A stretch of DNA of 64,000 nucleotides, from NCBI GenBank assembly GCA_946406115.1, contig OX291561.1:1356273-1420272 (forward strand), read 5' to 3'. How positions within the stretch are numbered: position 1 is the stretch's first letter; every line of letters starts with the position of its first letter. Source of the stretch: Apoda limacodes (Eukaryota; Arthropoda; Insecta; Lepidoptera; Limacodidae). Of the stretch, positions 1 to 10,792 are shown one piece after another. Below the pieces are notes generated by a model. The model was not told where the DNA came from. It saw nothing but the letters and a program-made list of their open reading frames with translations, and did no database searches. The translations under genes were made by a program, and so were the position numbers.

Positions 1-1750
1 GTTAAAATTTGTGTAGTAAAGGAAATGCATCTACTCACATGCACGAAATTTACCCTTACGTTTGGCAAAACTATAACTTTCCTTCCAATTTTTTTTATCG
101 CAATAATACAATTAAGTCAGCTGTCGGTGTCCAGCAAGGTGATCCGTTAGGTCCGGCTTTGTTTAGTTAAGGAATACATAACATAGTTAGCCACTTAAAT
201 TCAAATTTAAATGTATGGTATTTAGACGCCGGAACCCTAGGAGGTACAGTTGAACAAGTCAAAAATGATCTCGATAACATAATTGAAAAATTTAAAACAA
301 TTGACCTTGAACTCAATTTTACTTATTTCTGATAGTTTCTCAAATTGCGAAAATAAAGAAATAATTCAACAGTTTGAAAACATTGCTCCAAATATTCATA
401 TCTTAGATAAAAGATCTCTTTACCTCCTAGGTGCTCCAATTTTTTTAGAAAGTATTGAACTTCTAGACACTGAAATCAAAAAAATTACTGATTGTTCTAA
501 TAAATTAGGTATTTTAGATTCTCATGTGGCTTTCACTATTTTAAAACACTGTCTTTTTGTTCCAAAGTTTACATATATTCTTCGTTCGAGCCCAATTTGG
601 AAATTTCACAATATTTTGGAAGAAATGGATGCCAGACTAAAATTAACGGTTTAATATATAACAAATTTATCACTCACCAATTCAGCTTGGTCTCAAGCAA
701 CTTTTCCAATTAATTTTGGTGGCATTGGCATTCGCACAATTTCTAGTATAGCTTTACCAGCTTATCTCTCCTTCGTACACAGTGTGCAAGGCTTATGTAA
801 TAAAATTTTGAAAAATACAATCAAGATACCTTTTTTGTTAGAAGCTACAGAAGAGTGGATAACACTTTGTCCCGGTGGAGATATACCAAAGGAACCAAAT
901 GAACCAAATGAACAAAAACTTTGGGATACTCCACTAGTATAGAGTGCTCATTCTCTTTTACTTCAAAATTTAAATAATATTTCAGACAAAACCCGCTTAC
1001 TAGCAGTCTCGCAAAAAGAATCTGGCTATTGGCTTCACAATATACCATCACGCAATGTGGGTACACTGCTTGACAATGACAGCTTCAGAGTAGCTGTTGG
1101 TATTCGCCTCGGGGTTGCAATATGCTGTACTCGCAGATGCTCGTGTGGTAGCGATGTTGATCAGTTTGGACTCCATGGACTTTCATGTCGAAAAAATGCC
1201 GGCAGATTCTTCCGTCACGGCTCACTTAATGATGTGATCAAAAGGGCCCTTGCCACCATTAACGTACCTTCCATTCTAGAACCTGTAGGTGTAGTGCGTC
1301 ATGATAGTTAAAGGCCCGATGGTATGACACTCGTTCCCTGGGAGCGTGGCCGAGCTTTATTGTGGGACGCCACTTGCGTAGATACCATGGCATGATCTTA
1401 TCTCAGGGAAACGAGTGCAAAAGCCGCGGCGGCTGCCGAAAGTGCAGAGCGCAACAAGCGGCTCAAATATAGTAAATTACTTTCAGATTACATAATTGTG
1501 CCGTTTGCAGTAGAGACGCTCGGCCCATGGGGTCCATCTGCTCATAAGTTTTTTAAATCTATTTTACCGCGCTTAAAAGCTGCTTCTGGCGACAAGAAGG
1601 CTGGCTCATTTCTCGCTCAGAGAATAAGTATTTCGATTCAGAGGGGAAATGCAAATGCAGCCAGCGTTCTTGGAACTCTACCACGCGGGCACACACTTTT
1701 TTTAAAATTAGCTTTTAAGTTTCTTAGTAGGTATATCGTTTTGTAATTAC
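1..1750 (+). mobile_element. non-LTR retrotransposon relic (RT core to C-terminus), truncated by window edge
   Basis: Broken reading frames on the plus strand give reverse transcriptase motif B (GVQQGDPLGP, near 127-160), then a catalytic-box remnant WYLDAGTLGG at 216-240, where the expected DD pair reads DA. A 123-aa thumb-like segment follows at 283-654, then a cysteine/histidine-rich C-terminal region (CTRRCSCG...HGLSCRKNAGRFFRH, 1120-1220) and a block with VETLGPWG and QRISISIQRGNA at 1500-1670. The same family occurs inverted at 4140-5131. In-frame stops and shifts (for example after 654 and 1311) show it is dead. I do not assign a clade; the RT motif with this downstream Cys/His block is what identifies it as non-LTR. 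Confidence 0.8.
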
Positions 1751-1761
1751 TGTATTATTAA

Positions 1762-1893
1762 TGTAATAAAAGATTATTTGATGTGAACCAACTAAGAACT
1801 TGCGAAAGTGTATGATTTATATCGTCATATGTATCTTTGTTTCTATCAACATTAAATATCAAAGACGTATCATCTGCAAACAATACAATAAAA
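1762..1893 (-). mobile_element. short reverse transcriptase fragment (non-LTR)
   Basis: On the minus strand a stop-free stretch of about 40 codons carries LFADDTSLIFNVDRNKDTY and then LSWFTSNNLLL. This is an RT catalytic box (ADD) followed by the usual region downstream of it. It abuts the plus-strand retroelement at 1..1750 but is in the opposite orientation and of a different family, so it is an independent fragment. Confidence 0.65.
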
Positions 1894-2039
1894 AAAAGGT
1901 CACGATAAGAAGTGATGAGCGAAACTATTTAAATTATATTTAAATGTCAAAGATTACAATTTTTTTAAATGGTGCCGTTATTTCGCACCGAAATCAATAA
2001 AGAAGAAAATACATTGATTTCAAAGAAGCTAAATCTATT

Positions 2040-3122
2040 AAGGATTGTTAATTTTTTACCTGATGATTCAACTTTAAAAAGTATAGGAATAATTGTTTTT
2101 TTACCTCTTTTTTAAATTGAAAAAGATTTGGTGCTAAATTAAAGGATTTCCAAAAATCTGTACCTAAAATTATTGAAGGAACACATCTGGGAAAACAAAT
2201 GTTTAAATTATTTTGTTTTGATTATTAAATACCATTGGCAATAGAAAATAGCCAATAGCTTGGTGTATTACTTTACCAGCAGTCGAAACTTTTATATTTT
2301 CATCCATATAAAGCGTTAAACTTAGCTTTTGTATGGCTAGATGTGAATTATTCCTTAAAACGCTGATGCAAGAACCTGTGTCTAAAAGACATTCTGTCTC
2401 TTTTATTTTTATTTTTTGAAAAGGACGTAAGTTATCGTTTTCGTTTTTAAACAGGATCGAAGTATTACGAAAGGAATTAAAATAAATGTTGACTCTATTA
2501 AGCCATGACGACCAGTCATGTAAATAAATGTTGACTCTATTAAGCCATGACGACCAGTCATGTAAATAAATGTTGACTCTATTAAGCCATGACGACCAGT
2601 CATGTAAATAAATGTTGACCCTATTAAGCCATGACGACCAGTCATGTAAATAAATGTTGACTCTATTAAGCCATGACGACCAGTCATGTAAATAAATGTT
2701 GACTCTATTAAGCCAAGACGACCAGTCATGTCAATTTTGTCTGCAACGACTCCTGTTATCTAGTTCTTTTTGATAACAATTTGAAGTATTTTTATAGCTA
2801 TTATTATTATTATTGGATTGATTACAATTTGGACAATCTATCGCTCTTACGTTTTTAAGACCACATCTAAAACAGACGATTTTGTTAGATGTGCATTTAC
2901 TAAGTCCACGTACACGGCATCGAACACAAAATGTCGGACGAGTTTCATGAATCGCTGCAATTTGTGATTCGTTATGCAGCGGATTGAAATTTTAATTCCT
3001 ATCAACCGCATGTTTAAATGTAGGGGATTTAGGTTCAAACCGAACCGTAGGTTTTGGTTCGCAATTTTCGAAGGATTTAAAATTATCAAACGGTTTCGCT
3101 CGAAACTCCTTTTATCTCCCAT
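2040..3122 (-). mobile_element. LTR retrotransposon gag-protease relic
   Basis: Minus-strand reading gives a cysteine-rich zinc-knuckle-like block (CVRCR...SKC...CFRCG...DCPNC, about 2830-2945), then an Asn-rich linker. In the same frame, apart from one TGA near 2731, come six copies of a 14-residue repeat. Still in frame, a retroviral-type aspartic protease active site follows (CLLDTGSCISVL, about 2362-2400). After a frame slip, ILGTDFWKSFNL appears near 2120-2150, resembling the region after the protease flap. The order nucleocapsid then protease fits a Ty3/gypsy or BEL element. RT, integrase and LTRs are not recognisable nearby. Confidence 0.65.
2480..2732. repeat. 42-bp minisatellite, 6 copies, in frame with gag-protease relic
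   Basis: Six tandem 42-bp units, nearly identical: one T-to-C change in one unit and one change in the last. The unit is exactly 14 codons. On the minus strand in the gag-protease frame it encodes HDWSSWLNRVNIYL repeats. Another minus frame is also open (MTGRHGLIESTFIY repeats), but that is a by-product of the unit length. Confidence 0.9.
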
Positions 3123-4139
3123 TTTTTAAATTTAATTATCTTTGTCATACGCAAAGGGTATTTTTGAAGAACTACTAGGTTTATTATAGTCAAAATCTGA
3201 AAAAATCACTTCACCGTTTTCTGGCTCTTTGAAAAATTGAAATCCTGTATAGGCACGCGTAAATACGAGTGTGGCCGCCGTGATCTACGCGCACCTATAA
3301 TATCGACAGGTCCCTTTCTTCAATGCTATGAAGGAAGCGACAGCAGATTTCCTTCCGGACGAACATACATACATCGGCACGACTCATAAAATTCTGCTCG
3401 AGTTTGTAGCCGGAATAGTGAAGGTATGATGTATCGGCCGGGCAGGATATCTGCGTCTCCGTTAGAAAAATAATAGTCGGCTGCGCAGTCTCGAGATGGA
3501 GGTGGACTAGTCTAAACCCTTTTTCTATTCTTTTTATACCCAGTTTAAGTAAATTTACTGATAAATAATATTATTTCCGATACAAACTTGGTCATGCTAT
3601 TTCACTCATTTTAGGGCTGAATTTTGAAAAATGGTGAAATACGTCATTCTTGTTTTGCAACCGAAAGTGTATATATCAATTAAACCTTCGTGCGCGATTC
3701 CGACTCGCACTTGGCTGATTTTTTTTATTTAAACAGAGGAGGCGTATGCATTAAATTTTAGTATTTTTAAGTTCAAAAAGAATCTGTTCACGGTTTAATT
3801 TAATTAAGAAGGAGGACTATGTAGCTCTGTAGCTGTGTAGCTGTGTAGCTGTGTAGCTGTGTAGCTGTGTAGCTGTGTAGCTGGACACACAATGTGAAGG
3901 AAAATTAAGAAATTATAAATTCTCAAGCCTCCACTTAGATTCAAACATTAAAAACACTTTTTCTTTACTTCCAATTTCACCTAATTTAAAGTAACTTTCA
4001 AAATTGAAATCCAACGTATTAAATTGCCTTATGTTTAACTGTACACTTTGTTTGATGATGATAGGTCAGATCGGTAGGACTGATTTTTGTGATTAATTTT
4101 GTAACAAAGCTGTAATTTATTAATCTATACAAAAAAAAG
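3123..4139. other. intergenic: no gene seen; short simple repeats
   Basis: No coding signal is visible. About 3240-3500 is a moderately GC-rich block of unknown origin. Near 3689-3725 is a fragment of the interspersed repeat end (GATTCCGACTCGCACTTGGC). At 3820-3884 an 8-bp unit (GTAGCTGT) is repeated about seven times. Confidence 0.5.
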
Positions 4140-5131
4140 TTAGTCATTAAATAACCCACCCCTGATCATTCCCTGTGCAAAGGTGCCCATAATGCTTACA
4201 GCATTACCTCGCTGTATAGCGATGGCAATCCTTTGCAGCAAGAACGACCCAGAGCGGGAGTCTCTTGTCACTTCATTTAGTTTGCGGCCTATTTCTCCCA
4301 CTAAACACTTCGCATCCACACTCCAATTGCCCAAGGTCTCCACTGCTACAGGTACAAAATGATAAAGCGACTCCAAGCAAGCGTATTTAAGCCTTTTTTT
4401 TGAGCAGGCGTCTTCGGCAGCGGCAGATGCAAAGAGCATTGTGCGACTTAGGTGACTGGTGGTGACAGCAAGTGGCGAGATCAGGCACTTCCCATTTTTC
4501 CATGGCACCAAAGACAGTTTTCATCAGACCTGCTGAGACCTAGAGGCATTAGCCGATATAAGGGCTCTCCGAACTATGTCGTTCAGGGCATGGTGACGCG
4601 GAAATTTCCCAGTGCACCGCCGACAGCTCAGAGCGTGATAACCATCGGCCACCACCATGGAACCGCAGGTGCATATATGAGGTTCACACACCTTACACCC
4701 TAGACGGAGAGCCACCGCAACACGCAAAGAGTCATCATCGAGTAGAGTGCCCAGGTGAGGCGAAGGAACCGCTTGTAACCAAGCCCCGGACTCAGGTTGC
4801 GACACAGCTCGAAGTCTGGCCTTATCGACTCCCAACGCATCATCTAACAATTGCTCTTGAAGCCTCTTTACCCCCACATCATCCCACACCCGCTGAACAT
4901 GCGAAAATTCAGGGATTGTAGCACCAAAATTAAGGGCTAACCAAGCTGAAACAGCATCAGACGTAAAAGGTATACTTTCCCCGTCACCATTAGAAGGAAG
5001 TAAAACAGGGACAAGGTTGGCAACCCCGTGCGCAGACGCCAGGAAAGCCGGCAGATACACCTCCTTAGCGCACCGAATCCCGAGACCACCACATCGGACA
5101 GGCAGAGCTGCCTGAATCTACTGAGGACCAT
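4140..5131 (-). mobile_element. non-LTR retrotransposon C-terminal relic, same family as 1..1750
   Basis: Minus-strand frames encode, in order, an upstream block (YLPAFLASAHGV, about 5030), a segment with ESGAWLQAVPSPHLGTLLDDDSLRVAVALRLG (about 4690-4790, described by its ends), the Cys/His block CTCGSMVVADGYHALSCRR, and a final piece with VETLGNW and QRIAIAIQRGNAVSIMGT (4140-4511). The same block order is seen in 1..1750. A frame change near 4511-4524 and another near 5060 break the reading frame. It ends at 4140 with a normal stop, so this is the 3' end of the coding region. Confidence 0.75.
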
Positions 5132-5232
5132 CTAGGGAGACATTAAGAAATGACTCAACCAATAATCTATAATAATAATATATATATTTATATACATAAT
5201 AATAATAAAATATTATATACAATCTATAATAA
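5132..5232. repeat. AT-rich microsatellite-like tract (TAATA/TATA)
   Basis: Imperfect TAA, TA and TCTATAATAA repeats lie between the retroelement relic and the Helitron. Confidence 0.6.
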
Positions 5233-5676
5233 TCTATACTAATATAATAAAGAGGAAAGATTTGATTGTTACTTTTTACCGCGGGAAAATGCTTCATTCC
5301 TACGGGAACACGGGTAATAGGACAACGGGTAGTAAGAATTATCCTTCCGTACTTATCTTTTTTACATAACTTCTCAACGGCTGAACCGATTGGGTTGAAA
5401 TTTTATATGGGTGTTACGGTGATTTCCTGGATGATTTAAAAATACAATTGGCCTCGGTAGGTGGCGCTGCTGTCACTATGTCAACTACTGAGCGGCTTGA
5501 CCGATTTGTTTGAAATTTTGTATGTGTATTTCCGTGGTTTCAGAAACACGAATGTATATTGCCATTAAGGAGGAAATGTTTGATTGTTTGTTTTTTTTTC
5601 TATAATTGAGGAGTTGCCGTAAGAACCTACGCCGATAACGAAATGTAGCGCGGGCGAAGCCGGTGGCAGAAGCTAG
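5233..5676 (+). mobile_element. non-autonomous Helitron-like element
   Basis: It begins TCTATACTAATATAATAAAG and ends with a short GC-rich hairpin (CGGGCGAAGCCGGTGGC) followed by AGCTAG. The base before is A and the base after is T, the A^T target expected for Helitrons. There is no terminal inverted repeat, no target duplication and no coding capacity. A related element lies at 58224-58549. Confidence 0.75.
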
Positions 5677-6875
5677 TAAATAATAATTAATTAACTTTTC
5701 AACTGACGAATCAACCGAGTATTTCTTATTATAAAAGTGATGTCCACTTTCAAGAGGGTTTTTGAAAACATATCTGTCCGGCTTTAAGTGGAAAATGTCC
5801 GGGTTAATACAGAGTCAAGTCCGGCTTTTGTATTTTAGGATCCGGCAACCCTAGTCACGCATTCGCGAGGCACGCATCGAAGCGTCACCAATGAGACTTT
5901 GCAAAAGACTCGTTTTTTCGGCAAGCGGCAAAGGGTTGTCAATGCGCGAGTAATACCCTAGTGTTACCGGGGCTAAGGCAGGTCTTAAGCTTGATTAGTA
6001 ATATTAAAAAGGTATATTAATCTTTAAAAATGTGGATGTTCATTTTATTTATCTGAAACCATTCTGAAACAGCATTTGTTTTTGAAATATAAAAGTTGTA
6101 TTTTATTTACGTTTATTTGGCGTTGTAGCAGAAATAAATAAAGTAAGCATTAATGAACTCCGGAACAAGAGAAAAAGGGAAACCCATTAACTTTGTTGAT
6201 TTATGTCATTGTTCATTGGGCAACAGTCTGTAACGAAGTTGTGTACGTCGTGTAGGTAGTATCGTAGGTACTTTCTTGATTTTAAACAAAATTATTTGAT
6301 AAAAAAAATGGATTGTCACAAAAATATATCTAATATTATTAAAGTAGTTAAAAGGGTCTTACGACGATACGTTTTATTTTTGTTTCTGATATATCGTAGT
6401 CACGGGCGTAGTCACGGACGGATAACTATTATAATAATGTTTCATATGTGGATCGTTACGTAGCGTGGATGGTTACGTTGTGAGAATCGTTACGTAGCCT
6501 GGATGGTTACGATGACGTAAAGTTGTGTACGATACAAAATGTTTAGTAGTTTGTTTAACTGAATGTGAAATTAAAAATCTAAATCTTAAGAAATTTGATA
6601 CACACGTAACATACATGGCTTCTTTTTCGTTAATTTTCGTAAGACTGAGGGCTTGCACTCCTGGCTGGCACACTTATTTTCCTTCTTTCACTCACATCAA
6701 TACGGAACCGATAAGATCTTGTAGTAGATACGTTGGACGTGGTCTAACTCCCCCTTCTATGCCTTCTTTTTGTTTCGTGTATCTTTGTACATTAACCCTT
6801 TCACATGCTTTACTCAATCCATTTTATTTAAAATCTTTTAGACACATGAAACTTAGAATATCAAACACAAAATAC
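5677..6875. other. non-coding repeat-derived DNA, unassigned
   Basis: No gene is supported. A short direct repeat (GGATGGTTACG) occurs at about 6467 and 6501. Open frames across this stretch continue into the retroelement downstream only by chance. It is probably older transposon sequence. Confidence 0.4.
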
Positions 6876-7023
6876 AAAAAAATCGGCCAAGTGCGAGTCG
6901 GACTTGCGCACGAAGGGTTTCGTACTATTATCTACAAAAACGAGGAAAAAAATCACGTATGTTGTATGGGATCCCCCTTAAATATTCTGTTTTTAAGTAT
7001 TTGTTGTTATAGCGGCAACAGAA

Positions 7024-9396
7024 TACCAGATATAGAGGACCATACAAGCTCCTTACTGGACCTTCTGCTGACTACACGTCCGGATGGATACTCCGTCTCA
7101 GTGGATGCGCCTCTTGGCTCCTCGGACCACTGTCTCATCCGGACTCGATTGTCATGCACACAACCCGATCCTTCTGGGCCAACTAATTGGCGTCGTGTGT
7201 GGCATTATAAGTCGGCAGACTGGGATGGATTGCGAGAATTTTATGCATCGTACCCGTGGAGGCAGATCTGCTATAGCTCAGAAGATCCTGACGTCTGCGC
7301 AGCCGCAGTCACTGAGACAATCCTCGCTGGTATGGAATGTTTCATTCCTAACCTGCGAGTAGCTGCCGGCGTCAAAAAACGACCGTGGTTTAATAGGCCT
7401 TGCAGAGAAGCTAAAATTCTTAAGCAAACTGCGTATGAGGCTTGGACCACGGCTCGTAATAATAAGGATCCGAATATTTCTGAGTTAAAACGCAAATTAA
7501 ATGCTGCCTCGAGGTTCAGTAAGAAAGCAACTGCCAGAGCAAAATTCCAATTCATCGGCAAAATAGGTGGGCGACTTGCGAGCTATCCTTCTGGGAGTCG
7601 TGCTTTCTGGTCGCTTGCTAAAGCTGCCGAGGGGAACTTCTGCCAGTCGTCATTACCACCACTGCGAAAGACCGATGGTGACTTGGCCCACAGTGCAAAA
7701 GAGAAAGCCGATCTATTGGGCAGTCTCTTTGCCTCTAACTCGAATGTGAACGACGAAGGCGCTGTACCACCTACTTTACCGTGGTGCGGTAAGACCATGC
7801 CGGAAATCACTATAACACCAGCGCGAGGTCCGGCGGGCGTTGCTTTCCCTAGACGTTCATAAGTCGAGTGGGCCAGACGGCATACCAGCAGTGGTGCTTA
7901 AGCAGTGTGCTCCTGAGTTATGTCCTGTACTCACGCGCCTCTTCACGCTTTCCTACCACACTAGGCAATTTCCGTCTTCATGGAAGACTGCAAATGTGCA
8001 CCCGGTGCCCAAAAAGGGCGATAGATCAGATCCATCGAATTACAGGCCTATCGCTATAACCTCTCTCCTCTCCAAGGTGATGGAGCGTGTGATCAACACA
8101 CAGCTTTTGAGATACCTAGAAAAACACGACCTGATCAGTGACCGTCAATATGGCTTTCGCCACGGTCGCTCAACTGGTGACCTTCTAGTGTATCTCACAC
8201 ACCGATGGGCACTAGCCATTGAGAGTCAGGGGGAGGCATTGGCATGTAGCCTAGACATAGCGAAGGCGTTCGATCGGGTCTGGCACCGGGGTCTTCTATC
8301 GAAGTTGCCTTCTTACGGAGTGCCCGAGGGTTTGTGCAAATGGGTGGCTAGCTTTTTGTCCGGCAGAAGCATACGAGCCGTAGTTGACGGTAGTTGCTCT
8401 GATAGCATGGACATTAATGCTGGTGTCCCGCAAGGCTCTGTGCTGTCTCCTACGCTGTTTCTACTGCACATCAATGATATGTTGGACATCAACAACATAC
8501 ATTGCTATGCAGATGACAGTACTGGAGACGCTTATTACACGGGCCGTGCAAGCATCCCACGTTCCGTTGTGGAGGAAAAGCGTGAAGAACTTGTGTCTCA
8601 AATCGAGATCGGTCTGTCCAAGGTCTCTGACTGGGGGCGGGAAAACTTGGTCCGATTCAACCCTTCAAAGACACAAGTCTGCGCGTTCACCGCTAAGAAA
8701 ACCCCATTCACTGTAGTCCCACAATTCCAGAACACTCCCCTCTCCATCTCCAAGAGCATTGGGATCCTTGGCGTTGACATCTCCAGCGATGTTCAGTTCC
8801 GAGATCATTTGCTAGGCCAGGTAAAGCTGGCGTCCAAAAAACTTGGTGTACTCAACAGAGCGAAGCAGTACTTCACGTCGGGGCAAAGGTTGCTACTTTA
8901 CAAGTCGCAAGTCCGGCCCCATATGGAGTACTGCTGCCATCTCTGGGCGGGTGCACCCGGATACCAGCTTGGCCCTTTTGACTCGGTTCAACGACGGGCT
9001 GTGAGAATTGTCGACGATCCCAAACTCACTTGCGGTATCGAACCCTTAAGTCTGAGGAGAGACTTTGCCTCCCTGTGTGTGTTCTACCGCTTGTACAATG
9101 GATTGTGTTCTGAGGAATTGTTCGAAATGATGCCCACGGCTACTTTCTACCATCGCACCGCTCGCCATCGACAGGGAATTCATTCTCACACTTTGGAACC
9201 AAAATGGTCGCGAACAGTGCGGTTTCAGAGAAACTTCCTCCCGCGAACCCTTGGGTTGTGGAATGAGCTCCCTGCCAAGGTTTTCTCTAAGGACTACAGT
9301 ATGGGGTTCTTCAAAAAAGAAGTTATTAGATTTCTGAAGGGTCGGCAACGCGCGAGTGATGGCCCTGGTGTTGCAAGCGTCCATAGGCTACGGTGA
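7024..9396 (+). pseudogene. endonuclease C-terminus plus reverse transcriptase of the non-LTR element
   Basis: The upstream frame (to 7862) carries the endonuclease end with the SSDHCLI motif near 7120-7140, then a pre-RT linker. The downstream frame (about 7840-9396) carries a full RT: SSGPDGIPA, SNYRPIAITS, QYGFRHGRST, LDIAKAFDRVWH, NAGVPQGSVLSP, the catalytic CYADDSTGD near 8503-8529, and the thumb to the end at HRLR. The frames differ by one base. An extra G in GAGG at about 7825-7828 explains the shift, because the RT-side frame is sensible from CGGCGG onward. RT catalytic residues are intact. The copy is recent but cannot make a continuous protein. Confidence 0.88.
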
Positions 9397-9463
9397 CCGC
9401 TTACCATCAGGCGGACCGTAGGCTTGTTTGCCACCTTAGTGGTATAAAAAAAAAAAAAAAAAA
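7024..9463 (+). mobile_element. 5'-truncated jockey-like non-LTR retrotransposon with poly(A) tail
   Basis: The insertion starts inside the endonuclease coding region and ends with an 18-A tail (9446-9463). The terminal untranslated motif GGTGACCGCTTACCATCAGG recurs in copies at 30653-31975 and 32039-32610 and as a tail fragment near 47943-47985. The short AGAA duplicated at the two junctions is consistent with target-primed insertion. 5' truncation and a 3' poly(A) tail are standard for this class. Confidence 0.9.
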
Positions 9464-9606
9464 GAAATACATCATCTGTGAAAATTTCAACTGTCTAACT
9501 ATAACGGTTCATGAGATACAGCCTAGTGACAGTCTGACGGACGGACGGACAGCGGAGTCTTAGTAATAGGGTTCCTAATTACCTTTCAGGTACGGAACCC
9601 TAAAAA

Positions 9607-10380
9607 TGAACGCAACGAGCGAAATTGTATCTATTACAAAAAGAGATAAAAGACAAAAAAGCGGTTTCGAACAAATTACATAAAAACAGTAAAATAACCT
9701 TTTTTAGGGTTCCGTAGTCAACAAGGAACCTTTATAGTTTCGCCATGTCCGTCCGTCCGTCTGTTTGACGAGAAAACTGCAATTTGTCAGGGCTATACAC
9801 ATGTTTCAAGCCGACAAAGTGGTAGAACAAAATCTTTGAAAAAAGATCTTTTTAGGGTACCTCCCCTACACCTGAACGTAATTTTCGGTATGCAAAAATA
9901 ATTTTTTGATTTGGGGCTCCGTTTGCGAAACATTTAGCTTTAAAGTACTAATTTGTGTTAGAGTCAAGTGTCCCCCCCTCTATATTTTGAAATGTAAAAA
10001 CAGGTAAAGAATATAAGTAAATTAACAATGTATAATTATAGAAAAATGAAATAATAAGTTAATAACATTCTAAAGACTATACTGTGTAAATATATCACAA
10101 ACGTGATTTTTTTGCTCGTTTTTGCTCGATATTGATAACGGCAACAGACTACCTGTTGCCGTTATCAATGCCGCTTGAAATATTCACAGAATATTAAGTT
10201 ATATATTCATTTTAAAAATAAATTATTAAATTGAAATAAAACAAATATTTAAGAGGGTTTCCTTTACAACAAACGTGATTTTTTATGACCCACACCCTCT
10301 GCACAGCAGTCGGCCACACTTCCAACTAGGTTGCGAGACAATGTTGATATAGTTAGCCAAATAAAATAAGACAGAAAAAC
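9607..10380. repeat. interspersed repeat fragments, no gene
   Basis: A second repeat family begins near 9703 with TTTTTAGGGTTCCGTAGTCA, has CCGTCCGTCCGTCTG at about 9748, and then degenerates to about 9980. The remainder to 10380 is AT-rich with no open reading frame of note, apart from the hairpin at 10131-10169. Confidence 0.5.
10131..10169. repeat. perfect 17-bp inverted repeat, 5-nt loop
   Basis: ATTGATAACGGCAACAG, a loop of ACTAC, then the exact reverse complement CTGTTGCCGTTATCAAT. The arm shares GCGGCAACAG-like sequence with the interspersed repeat, so it may be a rearranged copy of that element. Confidence 0.85.
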
Positions 10381-10792
10381 AGTTTTTTTTAATATGTGGT
10401 GATTTTAATATGGCAGACTCTGAATGGTCTTCTTATAATTTTATTTAGTTACTTATACAAGCGTTAACTTGATTTTATGTCTTTTACTGATCTTAAGCAA
10501 CATAACTCGATACGTAATAATAATAATGGACGTTTACTTGATTTAATTTTTAGTAATTTTAGTTGTACGATGATTACGAGTGTGTTTTGAACTTACACGT
10601 GAGGATGGACAACACCCATCTTTAGATATAAATTGTTATTGAGAAAGTAGGTTTTGTTTAAAGTCAGCTGTAAAAAAATAAATTGTGCTGGTGATTATTC
10701 ACAGATAAACTTAGAGCTTTCGCAGATTAAATGGGAAGATGTGTTTACAGACAAAGATATAGATAATTGTATTCATTTATTTTATGATATCA
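10381..10792 (+). mobile_element. non-LTR relic, part 1: endonuclease region
   Basis: Plus-strand frames, with several stops and shifts, give GDFNMADSEWSS (the catalytic GDFN motif of apurinic-type endonucleases), NNNNGRLLDLIFSNF, REDGQHPSLDINC and NCAGDYSQINLELSQIKWEDV. This is the endonuclease domain of a jockey/CR1-type element. It breaks off exactly where the reversed Helitron begins, and sequence of the same type resumes at 12160. Confidence 0.7.

Larger units (their letters stand above)
6876..9606. repeat. interspersed SINE-like repeat split by a retrotransposon insertion
   Basis: The left half (6876-7023) begins AATCGGCCAAGTGCGAGTCG, followed by a TTGTATGGGATCCCCC block, and stops in GTTATAGCGGCAACAGAA. 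The right half (9464-9606) resumes GAAATACATCATCTGTGAAA and ends TACGGAACCCTAAAAA. The halves join into one element of about 290 bp. I know this family as very common in Lepidoptera. Fragments also occur at 3689-3725, about 30590-30652, 32950-32985 and 34022-34075, with a fuller copy at 57732-58020. Confidence 0.75.

Noticed and set aside
2409..2729. 106-aa minus-strand open frame made of MTGRHGLIESTFIY repeats
   Set aside because: A shadow of the 42-bp minisatellite; the biologically sensible frame is the adjacent one linking zinc knuckle and protease.
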